Source: Paraburkholderia hayleyella (GTDB taxonomy: Bacteria; Pseudomonadota; Gammaproteobacteria; Burkholderiales; Burkholderiaceae). Taken from it: a stretch of 64,000 nucleotides of DNA. A program made the position numbers and the translations under genes. Where the stretch lies: NCBI RefSeq assembly GCF_009455685.1, contig NZ_QPES01000001.1, positions 1,860,001 through 1,924,000 of the forward strand, given 5' to 3'. Positions 8,866 to 16,546 of the stretch are shown in pieces. The first letter of the stretch is position 1, and the number at the start of each line of letters is the position of its first letter. The notes below the pieces were generated by a model. It was not told where the DNA came from. It searched no databases and saw nothing but the letters and a program-made list of their open reading frames with translations.

Positions 8866-9684
8866 ATGCTTGTTAATCCGTTGACGCTCTCCAGCCTGTC
8901 GCTGGCGACGCTATGCGTGGCCGCGGTGCCGGTCGTTTTGTATCGCCGTTTGCGTCGCCCTTACGCGCTGAACTGGCGCGATACCGTCGCGGGGATCGCG
9001 GTGTTCGCACTCTTTGCGATGGTGCTTGAGCGCGCATTGAACGACTATGTGCTGCATCAAAACGCCACCACGGCCGCGTGGCTGTCGAATCCGCTCGCGT
9101 TTGTGCTGTACGGTGCGCTGGTTGCAGGCGTATGCGAGGAAGTGGGCCGCTATGCCGCCATGCGCCTGATCTGGCGGCGCGCCGGGGCCAGTCCGGCCCC
9201 GGCTGCGAGCACGCCGCGTCACACGGATTCAACGGCGCTGGCTTATGGCATCGGCCACGGTGGTGCAGAAAGCTGGCTGGTCGGCGTGCTGGTGCAGGTG
9301 CAGTGGATTACGTTCGCGGTGATGGCCAACCGTCACCGGCTCGATGCCCAATTGAGCGATTTGCCGCTTGATGCGCTGATGCGTGTTCACCTGGTTCTGG
9401 CGAGCCTGTCGCCTCTGATGGCCGGTTTGTTTGTGCTGGAGCGGTTGGCGGCGCTAGTGTTCCAGATTGGCTTGTCGGTGTTGATGTGGCGTGGCGTGCG
9501 CGCAGGCTGGCGCGGCGTGCTGCCGCTTGCCATCGTTGTGCACGCGCTGATCGACGTGCCCGCCGCGATGGTGCAGGCGCGCCTGCTGCCGCTGATCGCC
9601 GCGGACGCGCTGTATGTGCTGGGTGCGTTAGGCGTGGCCGGCTGGTTGATCCGGCTGTATCGCCGTCAGCGACAGTCAGCGTAA
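8866..9684 (+). CDS. YhfC-like intramembrane metalloprotease family protein
   Basis: Integral membrane protein of 272 residues with about seven hydrophobic segments. Conserved charged motifs lie within or beside membrane helices: CEEVGRY (about residue 90), GIGHGGAES (about 125) and VVHALIDVPAAM (about 225). This Glu/His pattern is that of the YhfC/DUF2324 family, related to CAAX-type and PrsW-type membrane proteases. The start at 8866 follows GGAAGGA; an upstream in-frame extension to 8605 overlaps the LysR gene and lacks membrane character. Its substrate is unknown. It may be cotranscribed with the DUF5594 gene at 9775. Confidence 0.7.
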   Translation: MLVNPLTLSSLSLATLCVAAVPVVLYRRLRRPYALNWRDTVAGIAVFALFAMVLERALNDYVLHQNATTAAWLSNPLAFVLYGALVAGVCEEVGRYAAMRLIWRRAGASPAPAASTPRHTDSTALAYGIGHGGAESWLVGVLVQVQWITFAVMANRHRLDAQLSDLPLDALMRVHLVLASLSPLMAGLFVLERLAALVFQIGLSVLMWRGVRAGWRGVLPLAIVVHALIDVPAAMVQARLLPLIAADALYVLGALGVAGWLIRLYRRQRQSA

Positions 9685-9774
9685 CGGTGACGGGGCATGG
9701 CGCAAGGGTGCAATGCTTGTGCGCCGCCCGTTTGATTCACGAATGCACGAGTGCACGACGGCACGACGGGACTC

Positions 9775-10143
9775 ATGGAAGAAGCCTATCAATACGATTG
9801 CATCGACGCGGAGATCGAAGCGCTGGCGCGGGTGATTAGCGATCTTTTCCCCGAGCAAACGCAGTTTATCCAGCGCGCCGCTGCGGATCCCGACTCGACG
9901 CTCGCGGTCCACTGGATCGCGCTGCGTTTTGGCACGGGCATGCGCCGCATGGTGTTGCATATCGTGATTGCCCCCGCAGCGCTAGCGCGCTATCGCACCC
10001 AGGGCCTGGCGGCGCACGGACGCAGTTTTGCCGTGCTGCGCGCTTATGTCGAAGCGGCGCTCGGTTCGCTCGAAGAACAGCATGCCAATGGCGAAACCAT
10101 TCCGCGCGAAATCACGTTGACGCTAGGCGATGAATTCGCCTGA
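9775..10143 (+). CDS. DUF5594 family protein
   Basis: Soluble protein of 122 residues that I recognise as the DUF5594 type found in Burkholderia and relatives (ALARVISDLFPEQTQF near the start, REITLTLGDEF at the end). It has no signal peptide or membrane segment, and its function is unknown. The start at 9775 is preceded by CACGACGGGA rather than a clear ribosome binding site. It lies 90 bases after the membrane protease gene in the same direction. Confidence 0.7.
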   Translation: MEEAYQYDCIDAEIEALARVISDLFPEQTQFIQRAAADPDSTLAVHWIALRFGTGMRRMVLHIVIAPAALARYRTQGLAAHGRSFAVLRAYVEAALGSLEEQHANGETIPREITLTLGDEFA

Positions 10144-10219
10144 GGCGCAACCACATGGCGCTGTCAGGCCCATGCGGCAACACGAATGCCGCTGCTGCCG
10201 TTGCGATGCCGCTGCGCGT

Positions 10220-10654
10220 TCAGGACGCAAGCTGATAGACACGGTCAAAGCGGGCGGCCTGGACCACGCCGTAGTCGCCTGGCGCGTACTGCATGACCCA
10301 ATCGCCCGCGACGCCTTGCAGCACGTCACTGCCTGCCGCTCGCGCGAGCGTGAATGCTTCGTGCATTTGTCGCGCTAGCACGATGGCCGGCCGGTTGCGA
10401 TAGGCGCCCGGCATGCCAGGCCTCAGCGTGGTTTCAAGCGGGAGATATTTCGCCTCGAAACGCGCTCGCGCAACCACCCAGCGCTCACCGTTTGCGCTGG
10501 TGATTAAGGCGTCACCGCAGGCGTAGCGGTTGGGGCCTTCGAGGCTCATCAGGACACCGGGATCAGTGGCAAATTCGACGGTGACGGTTTCGTTTTTGAT
10601 GACCTGCTGCGCGTGAGGGTCGGTGCGCAGATCAAGGTGCGTAAGTTCGAGCAT
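10220..10654 (-). CDS. PGDYG-motif protein
   Basis: Small soluble protein of 144 residues containing the motif APGDYGVVQAARFDRVY at its C-terminus, which gives its name to the PGDYG family. The central part has GERWVVARARFEAKYLP. Such proteins resemble immunity or quality-control modules of unknown biochemical role. The start at 10654 is chosen because the 13 residues upstream are outside the family. It is oriented tail-to-tail with DUF5594. Confidence 0.6.
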   Translation of the reverse strand: MLELTHLDLRTDPHAQQVIKNETVTVEFATDPGVLMSLEGPNRYACGDALITSANGERWVVARARFEAKYLPLETTLRPGMPGAYRNRPAIVLARQMHEAFTLARAAGSDVLQGVAGDWVMQYAPGDYGVVQAARFDRVYQLAS

Positions 10655-10696
10655 GGAAGGTCGAGGCCTGAGCGAGCGTGTGATGAAACACACGCA

Positions 10697-10732
10697 GAAA
10701 AAAAGCGGGCAGCTTGTGGTACCGGCTGCCCG
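10697..10732 (-). terminator. Rho-independent terminator of the Spy-like gene
   Basis: On the minus strand an 8-bp stem (cgggcagc/gctgcccg, 10706-10713 and 10725-10732) with an 11-base loop is followed by a run of T corresponding to 10697-10704. It lies about 80 bases beyond the stop of the Spy-like gene. Confidence 0.8.
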
Positions 10733-10809
10733 TGTGTAGCGTCATGCCTGGTGTTGGTGTTGCGTGTGGCGCGTGCCTCGCGTGCTTTTTAGGGTGGGTT
10801 AGGGCTGGG

Positions 10810-11382
10810 TTAGGGCTTGGATGCGGCTTCGTCTGGGCTGGTTTCAGGCATGGCTTTTTTGCTGCCACCGTGGCGGCCCGAATGCTTCGGATGGTGCATC
10901 GGCGAACTCTGCCGGAAGGTTTTATCCGCCAGTTTTTTCTGCTCAGGCGACAGGTTGCTGTAAAGCGGCTCGAATGCTTCAACCAGCTTTTTGGTGCCGT
11001 CCGCATTGGTTTGCGTGAGCGCGGCGTAATTCTTCATGTTGTCGAGCGCGGACACATTGGCGTTGCTACGGAGTTGCTGGTAGAGCTTGTCCATGGTTTC
11101 GCTGTTGCTGCGCATCACGCCCGCGAAGGCACCCCATAGTGCTTCCTGCTGAGGGGTGATCTTGAGTTGGGTATGCAGATAAGTGATGCGTTTTTCGATG
11201 TGAACCCGGTGGTGTTGCGGCTGTGTCTTGTCTGTGGCGGCCACGGCCGAGGTGGCGGCGACTGACGCTGCGGCGGGGGCCGCGGACGTAGCAGAAGTCG
11301 CAGAACCCGCAGCGGGCGTGGATTGGGCAAATACGGGGCTCATGACGAGTGAGCAAGCGAGAACAACGAGGCTTTTTTTCAT
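10810..11382 (-). CDS. Spy/CpxP-type LTxxQ-motif periplasmic protein
   Basis: Protein of 190 residues with a clear signal peptide (MKKSLVVLACSLVMSPVFAQ) and a low-complexity Ala/Ser/Thr linker (20-55). A helical domain carries two LTxxQ-type motifs (LKITPQQEALW near 73 and LSPEQKKLAD near 145). This arrangement is that of the Spy/CpxP family of periplasmic chaperones and envelope-stress sensors. The tail is rich in His and Lys (MHHPKHSGRHGGSKK), which could bind metal. It is preceded by AGGAG-like sequence at 11387 and followed by a terminator at 10697-10732. Confidence 0.85.
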   Translation of the reverse strand: MKKSLVVLACSLVMSPVFAQSTPAAGSATSATSAAPAAASVAATSAVAATDKTQPQHHRVHIEKRITYLHTQLKITPQQEALWGAFAGVMRSNSETMDKLYQQLRSNANVSALDNMKNYAALTQTNADGTKKLVEAFEPLYSNLSPEQKKLADKTFRQSSPMHHPKHSGRHGGSKKAMPETSPDEAASKP

Positions 11383-11704
11383 GGAAACTCCTTGTGCTGT
11401 TCGAGATTAGGCAAAACAGCCTGTCTGGCATTTTGTCTGGCACCGGCTACCTCAATGGCGCTGTTTTTGCCACGGAGGTAACGCCAGACGAAGGCGGCGG
11501 GGCTGAGTTATTTTGCCGCGGGCGTTATTAATATCACGATATCCGTGCGCCGTGAGCGTTTCGAGACAAGGCCGCCTATCCTGGTCGAAGTCCCGGATAT
11601 CGGGCCCGCAGGGCCTGGGCGGATGATAATTTGCCGGGCGGTTGTGGCCGGTTGTGGCCGGTTGTGGTCTTTTCCCTCTTTTTTTGACTTTCATTGCGTC
11701 GCTC
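11383..11704. other. Intergenic region with tandem 10-mer repeat
   Basis: This gap carries the divergent promoters of the Spy-like and Lrp-like genes. The unit gttgtggccg is tandemly repeated 2.7 times at 11641-11667, directly upstream of the regulator. I see no gene. Confidence 0.5.
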
Positions 11705-12157
11705 ATGAGACCTCCGCACCTTGACTCGCTTGACGAACTTGACCGTAACCTGGTGGCGCTACTGCAGGCCAACGCCCGTGAAAGCGTAGCTCAACTGGCG
11801 CGGCAACTCGGTGTGGCACGTACCACCGTGCTGGCCCGGATTGCCCGGCTGGAGCGCACGAACATCATCGCGGGCTATAGCGTGCGGCTCGGTCAGGAGG
11901 TCCTCGACGCCAGCATTCATGCCTATGTCGGCATTATCACCGCGCCGAAATATGGCGCGGATGTGCAAAAACGTCTGGGCAAGATGCCCGAGGTGCAACA
12001 GTTGTGCGCAGTGAGCGGCGAGTTCGATTATGTCGCGTGGTTGCGCGCCAGTTCGCCCGAGCGGCTGAACGACCTGCTCGACCAGATTGGCAGCCTCGCT
12101 GGTGTGGAGCGCACCACGACGTCGATCATCCTCTCGCGCAAGATCGACCGCGCTTGA
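11705..12157 (+). CDS. Lrp/AsnC-family transcriptional regulator
   Basis: Regulator of 150 residues. The N-terminal helix-turn-helix is at about 10-60 (LDELDRNLVALLQANARES, LARQLGVARTTVLARIARLE). The C-terminal ligand-binding RAM domain is at 65-145 (VSGEFDYVAWLRA, TTTSIILSRKID). Such proteins form octamers and respond to amino acids. Immediately downstream is a saccharopine-dehydrogenase-like gene in the same direction, so control of lysine or other amino-acid breakdown is a reasonable inference. The start at 11705 is chosen because the preceding 21 codons run through the tandem repeat and show no family resemblance. Confidence 0.9.
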   Translation: MRPPHLDSLDELDRNLVALLQANARESVAQLARQLGVARTTVLARIARLERTNIIAGYSVRLGQEVLDASIHAYVGIITAPKYGADVQKRLGKMPEVQQLCAVSGEFDYVAWLRASSPERLNDLLDQIGSLAGVERTTTSIILSRKIDRA

Positions 12158-12401
12158 CGGGTGGGTTGGTCTTGCTGCGCCCGCCAAGTTTCGTTTTGCC
12201 GCATGAACTTCGTTTTAATTTTCGTTTTCGGCAATTCGTCTTGAAAGCTTGTCTGAATGACGAAACTGTTGGTCGAAATGCAGCATTTTAGCGCTAGGTT
12301 CCGTCATGTCTTCTCTTTAAACTCCGCTTAAAGCCCGCTACATACCGGCTAGGCAACGGCTAGGCAACGGCCACCATCACAAACAGAAAAAGGAGACGCA
12401 C
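12158..12401. promoter_or_regulatory. Leader region of the saccharopine-dehydrogenase-like gene
   Basis: The 244-base gap between the Lrp-type regulator and its probable target contains an AT-rich stretch (12205-12300) suitable for promoter and regulator contacts. An 11-bp tandem duplication (cggctaggcaa, about 12346-12367) follows, then the ribosome binding site AAGGAG. Confidence 0.4.
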
Positions 12402-13499
12402 ATGAAAATCGCCATTGTCGGCGCCGGCCTGATTGGCCAAACCATCGCCCATATGCTGCGTGAAACCGGTGATTACGAAGTCACCGCGCTTGACCGCGAT
12501 CAGGATGCGCTCGATGCGCTTGCGCTCCAGGGCATTCCGACGCAGCGGGTCGATTCAGCCGAGGTCGACGCCTTGCGCGTGGCCTTGCACGGTTTCGATG
12601 CGCTGGTGAATGCCTTGCCGTACTACCTGGCGGTCAATGTCGCCACGGCGGCTAAAGGCGCGGGCGTACATTATTTCGATCTGACCGAAGATGTGCGCGC
12701 CACTCAGGCAATCCGCGCCATGGCGCAAGATGCCCCTCAGGCATTCATGCCGCAATGCGGACTGGCGCCGGGCTTTATTGGTCTCGCGGCCCATGAGTTG
12801 GCGCAGCGTTTCAGTGACATCCGTGAGGTCAGGATGCGCGTTGGCGCACTGCCGCAGTTCCCGACGAATGCGCTGAAGTACAACCTGACATGGAGCATTG
12901 ACGGACTCATCAACGAGTACTGCCAGCCATGCGAAGCCATTCGCCAGGGCCAGGTGCAATGGGTGCAGCCGCTGGAAGGGCTGGAACATTTCTCGCTGGA
13001 TGGGGCGGAGTACGAGGCGTTCAATACTTCGGGCGGGCTAGGCACGTTATGCGAAACCCTTGCGGGCCAGGTCGAAACGCTCGATTACAAATCGGTCCGC
13101 TATCCAGGCCACCGCGACCTGATGCGCTTTTTGCTCGAAGAGCTGCGGCTGGGCACTGAGCGCGATACGCTGAAAACAATCTTGCGCCGCGCCGTGCCTT
13201 CTACCGATCAGGATGTCGTGCTGATTTTCATCGCGGTCACGGGAACCCGTCAGGGGCGTCTGGTCGAAGAAGTTTTCGCGCGCAAGGTTTTTGCCAAAAC
13301 CATCTGCGGCATGCCGATAAGCGCGATCCAGATCACCACGGCGGGGGCGATGTGCGCGGTGCTGGATCTGTTCCGCGAACAGCATCTGCCCCAGAGCGGC
13401 TTCGTGCGGCAAGAGCAGGTTGGGCTGTCCGCGTTTCTGGCGAACCGCTTTGGGCGGCTCTATGAAGGACATCCGCTGGATGCCAGCGCGATGGTTTAA
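12402..13499 (+). CDS. Saccharopine dehydrogenase-like oxidoreductase
   Basis: Protein of 365 residues of the saccharopine dehydrogenase family. The N-terminal Rossmann nucleotide-binding motif is MKIAIVGAGLIGQTIAHML, followed by DALVNALPYYLAVNVATAA and the family motif CGLAPGFIGLAAHEL near residue 125. A strong AAGGAG precedes the ATG. The family interconverts saccharopine, lysine and aminoadipate semialdehyde, or acts on related amino acids with NAD(P). The adjacent Lrp-type regulator suggests a catabolic role. The exact substrate cannot be read from sequence. Confidence 0.85.
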   Translation: MKIAIVGAGLIGQTIAHMLRETGDYEVTALDRDQDALDALALQGIPTQRVDSAEVDALRVALHGFDALVNALPYYLAVNVATAAKGAGVHYFDLTEDVRATQAIRAMAQDAPQAFMPQCGLAPGFIGLAAHELAQRFSDIREVRMRVGALPQFPTNALKYNLTWSIDGLINEYCQPCEAIRQGQVQWVQPLEGLEHFSLDGAEYEAFNTSGGLGTLCETLAGQVETLDYKSVRYPGHRDLMRFLLEELRLGTERDTLKTILRRAVPSTDQDVVLIFIAVTGTRQGRLVEEVFARKVFAKTICGMPISAIQITTAGAMCAVLDLFREQHLPQSGFVRQEQVGLSAFLANRFGRLYEGHPLDASAMV

Positions 13500-13550
13500 G
13501 GGCTCAGTGATCGAGCATGACAGCGCGAGATCAGGTGCGAGTTAGGCACA

Positions 13551-13616
13551 ACTCAGGCACAACTCAGGCACAACTCAGACGCAACTCAGACGCAACTCAG
13601 ACGCAACTCAGGCGCG
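13551..13616. repeat. Six tandem copies of an 11-bp unit (actcaggcaca / actcagacgca)
   Basis: Units begin at 13551, 13562, 13573, 13584, 13595 and 13606. The first two are identical and the middle three share a GA variant. The cydX stop codon lies inside the last copy, so the array occupies the region directly behind that gene. Confidence 0.9.
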
Positions 13617-13775
13617 AGACGATGACTCCGGACGGGCAGGGGCTTTTTGCGGAGGAGAGGCATCAGGCCGCTCGCCGGATTTGCCGAAGGTGTCCTGGGC
13701 TTCAAGCCACATTACGTTGATGATGCCAAAGCCGAGCGCTACGCCAATCCCGAGAATCCATGTGAAATACCACAT
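13608..13775 (-). CDS. cydX: CydX-type small subunit of cytochrome bd oxidase, orphan
   Basis: A 55-residue protein that starts MWYFTWILGIGVALGFGIIN, the signature single membrane helix of CydX/CbdX. CydX stabilises the haem pocket of the cytochrome bd quinol oxidase in the inner membrane. An AAGGAG lies 8 bases upstream of the ATG at 13775. After the helix comes the usual VMWLEA junction, then a polar Pro/Ser-rich tail (about 27-55) that is longer than typical. cydX normally follows cydAB in one operon, but no cydA or cydB sequence lies upstream; instead there is a 13-bp tandem repeat and then the divergent corA gene. Identity of the family is well supported. Whether it is expressed and pairs with an oxidase elsewhere is unknown. 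Confidence 0.8.
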   Translation of the reverse strand: MWYFTWILGIGVALGFGIINVMWLEAQDTFGKSGERPDASPPQKAPARPESSSRA

Positions 13776-14088
13776 TACCTAGTCTCCTTGAATGTCGTGC
13801 TGCATGAGGTGGCGCATGGGGCAAACGTATGGGGCAAACGTATGGGGCAAACGTATGGGGCAAACAAGCGCGCCCAGCCTGCCGTATACATCGGCCTCGA
13901 TCATGACCACAAAGTGCGGACTCTGCAAGAGGGCGTTGTCGTGACATTCAGGCGCAGCCTCTTCCGCTCATGCCGCGCGGGCATGCGGAAGGCAGGTGGC
14001 AATCCGGTATGCCCTGAACAGCAGAAGCCTTTACCATGGCGCCTTATCTGCTATTTGCGATGTGTCATGTGTATTCAGGACGACTTCA
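13776..14088. other. Intergenic region between cydX and corA
   Basis: Divergent promoter region. It contains the 13-bp tandem repeat at 13816-13865 and an otherwise featureless GC-rich stretch. I saw no recognisable magnesium riboswitch and no trace of cydB. Confidence 0.4.
13816..13865. repeat. 3.8 tandem copies of a 13-bp unit (atggggcaaacgt)
   Basis: Copies begin at 13816, 13829, 13842 and 13855, the last one incomplete. The array lies 40-90 bases upstream of cydX and may change promoter spacing if the copy number varies. Confidence 0.9.
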
Positions 14089-15066
14089 ATGCTGATCAAT
14101 TGCGCGGCCTATCAGGATGGCCGAAAACTCGCTGATATCGAAATCGACGACATCAGTCTGTACGTTGCTCAACCCGAGTGCTTCGTCTGGGTCGCGCTCA
14201 AGGACCCCGGTCCTGGCGAGCTGGCGGTGATGCAGCATGAATTCGGGCTGCACGAGCTGGCCGTCGAAGACGTGCGCAACGGCCGCCAGCGGCCCAAGAT
14301 CGACGAGTACGGCGACTCGCTGTTCGTCGTGCTGCACACGGTCGAGATGGATGAAGAGGGCGAACTGGTGGCGGGCGAGGTGGATGTTTTCGTGGGTCCG
14401 AATTATGTGCTGACCGTGCGCAATGGCACACGCCAGGGTTTTCGGGAGGTGCGTGCACGCTGCGAACGCGAGCCGGAGTTGCTCAAGCAGGGTTCGGCAT
14501 TCGTGCTGTATGCGCTGGCGGACCACATCGTCGATCGCTATTTTCCGATTCTCGAAGCGCTCGGCACCGAGTTCGAAGAACTCGAAGATCGCATTTTCGA
14601 GCGTCATAACGTCGCTGCATCGCGCGCGATTATCGAAGACCTGTACTCGCTCAAGCGCCGTTTCGTGTTGTTGCAGCATCATGTCAGCCCCTTGCTCGAA
14701 GCCATTGGCAAGCTGACGGGCGGACGCATTCCGCAGGCCTGCGTGGGGATGTCCGCCTATTTCCGCGATGTTTACGATCATCTGGAACGCATCGTCAAAA
14801 CCATCGATGGCCGCCGCGAAATGGTCGTCACCGCCGTGCAGGTGAATCTCGGCATGATCTCGCTGGCGGAAAGCGAAGTGACCAAACGTCTTGGTTCGTT
14901 CGCGGCGCTGTTCGCGGTGCCGACGATGATTGCCGGTATCTACGGCATGAATTTCCAGCACATTCCAGAGCTGGCCTACCAGTACGGTTATCCGATATGC
15001 CTCGGGGTGATGCTGGTGGTCGATCTGTTGCTGTATTGGCGCTTTCGCCGCTCAGGCTGGTTATGA
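14089..15066 (+). CDS. corA: CorA-family magnesium/cobalt transporter
   Basis: Inner-membrane divalent cation channel of 325 residues. A long cytoplasmic N-terminal domain (about 1-250) contains AVEDVRNGRQRPKIDEYGD. Two C-terminal membrane helices follow, the first ending in the family-defining YGMNF motif (about residue 290). The protein ends in a basic tail (FRRSGWL). CorA works as a homopentamer for Mg2+ uptake. The start at 14089 gives the usual family length. An in-frame extension to 13996 has no support. No obvious operon partner. Confidence 0.93.
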   Translation: MLINCAAYQDGRKLADIEIDDISLYVAQPECFVWVALKDPGPGELAVMQHEFGLHELAVEDVRNGRQRPKIDEYGDSLFVVLHTVEMDEEGELVAGEVDVFVGPNYVLTVRNGTRQGFREVRARCEREPELLKQGSAFVLYALADHIVDRYFPILEALGTEFEELEDRIFERHNVAASRAIIEDLYSLKRRFVLLQHHVSPLLEAIGKLTGGRIPQACVGMSAYFRDVYDHLERIVKTIDGRREMVVTAVQVNLGMISLAESEVTKRLGSFAALFAVPTMIAGIYGMNFQHIPELAYQYGYPICLGVMLVVDLLLYWRFRRSGWL

Positions 15067-15389
15067 AGCCTGGCGCCGCCGGCCGTTTGCCGATATCCGT
15101 TCAGCGCAATTGTTCGGGCGTTCGTGCCCTGAGCGGCGGCTTAAAGCGGTTTGCGTTTGCAGCCATGCCACGCTGTTCCTCCTGATACGTGGCTTTTACG
15201 TGTGGCCGATGCGATGCACCACGATGAACCGTTGACACGATGAATAATGGCCAACGAGAATACCCCGCGCAAACGTTTGCGCCAGGTTGGCGCCCATGGG
15301 TTCCCGTTTATGCCAACGTATCGACGGTATCGGGACATCGGGGCATCAGGTAAAAAAGGCTCGGCCCGAGCCCATCTTCGGAGAGAGAC
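15067..15389. other. Intergenic region with the ribose operon promoter
   Basis: It contains the LacI-type palindrome at 15267-15282 and a GGAGAG ribosome binding site just before rbsB. I see no gene. Confidence 0.6.
15267..15282. promoter_or_regulatory. Predicted RbsR operator (perfect 16-bp palindrome)
   Basis: GCGCAAACGTTTGCGC is a perfect palindrome with the central CG typical of LacI-family operators. It lies 107 bases upstream of rbsB, and the operon encodes its own LacI-type repressor (19236-20297). Binding is inferred. Confidence 0.75.
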
Positions 15390-16376
15390 ATGAACGTTCA
15401 CCTTCGCTTGCGCCGTCGCGCGCTCGCGGCAACCGCCACGGTTGCGCTTGCCGTGGCCTTCGCCTTGCCGGTTTCACTGGCGCAGGCACAAGGCGCCAGC
15501 CTTGCCGCGAACACAAAGAAGCCCAAGGTCGCGCTCGTGATGAAATCGCTGGCGAACGAGTTTTTCCTGACGATGGAAAACGGCGCGAAGGATTATCAAA
15601 AGCACAATCCCCAGCTTTTCGATCTGGTGACGAACGGCATCAAGGATGAAACCGATACCGCCAACCAGATTCGCATCGTCGAGCAGATGATCGTGGCCAA
15701 GGCCGATGCGATCGTGCTGGCGCCTGCGGATTCGAAGGCCTTGGTGCCCGTCGTCAAAAAAGCGGTGGATGCCGGGATCATCGTCATCAACATTGATAAC
15801 CGGCTCGATCCGGCTGTGCTGCAGGCGAAAAACCTGAACGTGCCGTTCGTCGGCCCGGACAACCGCAAGGGTGCGCTGAAGATCGGCGAGTATCTGGCGC
15901 AAAAGCTCAAGGCGGGCGATCAGGTGGGCATCATCGAAGGCGTCTCGACCACCACCAACGCGCAGCAGCGTACCGCGGGCTTTCGTGATGCCATGCAGCG
16001 CGCGGGCATGAAGGTTATGGCGGTGCAGTCGGGTGCGTGGGAACTCGATAAAGGCAATGCCGTGGCTGCTGCGATGCTCAACGAGTACCCCAATCTCAAG
16101 GCGCTGCTCGCGGGCAACGACAACATGGCGCTCGGCGCGGTGTCGGCGGTGCGGGCAGCGGGGCGCCAGGGCAAGGTGTATGTGGTGGGTTACGACAACA
16201 TCAACGCGATTCATCCGATGCTCAAGGATGGCCGCGTGCTCGCCACGGCGGACCAGTACGCGGCCAAACAGGCCGTGTTTGGCATCGATACCGCGCTCAA
16301 GGCGTTGAGCAGCCACAAGAAGCAGTCGGAGCTCTCGGGCATGGTCGAGACGCCCGTCGATCTGGTGACGAAGTAA
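15390..16376 (+). CDS. rbsB: Ribose ABC transporter, periplasmic binding protein
   Basis: Periplasmic sugar-binding protein of 328 residues and first gene of the operon. It has an N-terminal signal peptide with an Arg-rich start (LRLRRRALAATATVALAVAF) cleaved near AQAQG. The mature protein begins KPKVALVMKSLANEFFLTME, with DAIVLAPADSKALVPVVKKA and a GNDNMALGAVSAVRAAG segment typical of type I sugar-binding folds. The ATG follows GGAGAGAGAC. Ribose is inferred from the linked rbsK and rbsR; related pentoses or polyols are possible. rbsD is absent. Confidence 0.88.
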   Translation: MNVHLRLRRRALAATATVALAVAFALPVSLAQAQGASLAANTKKPKVALVMKSLANEFFLTMENGAKDYQKHNPQLFDLVTNGIKDETDTANQIRIVEQMIVAKADAIVLAPADSKALVPVVKKAVDAGIIVINIDNRLDPAVLQAKNLNVPFVGPDNRKGALKIGEYLAQKLKAGDQVGIIEGVSTTTNAQQRTAGFRDAMQRAGMKVMAVQSGAWELDKGNAVAAAMLNEYPNLKALLAGNDNMALGAVSAVRAAGRQGKVYVVGYDNINAIHPMLKDGRVLATADQYAAKQAVFGIDTALKALSSHKKQSELSGMVETPVDLVTK

Positions 16377-16546
16377 GCCTGCGGCGAAGTCTGGCCAGGC
16401 CGCGTCAAGCCAGCTCCTTCGCTTCAATCTTTTTTAAGCCCGTAGCGCAGCCGAGCTGATGCTCTGCGTTGTTGCCGCCTCTTCGCCACATGCCAAGTGA
16501 TGGCGTGCGCCCAGCGCAGGGCATTGCGCGGTCTGGAGTTTTCCTG

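Noticed and set aside
13551..13865. Repeat arrays near cydX considered as a CRISPR array
   Set aside because: The units are directly adjacent without spacers and are only 11 or 13 bp long.
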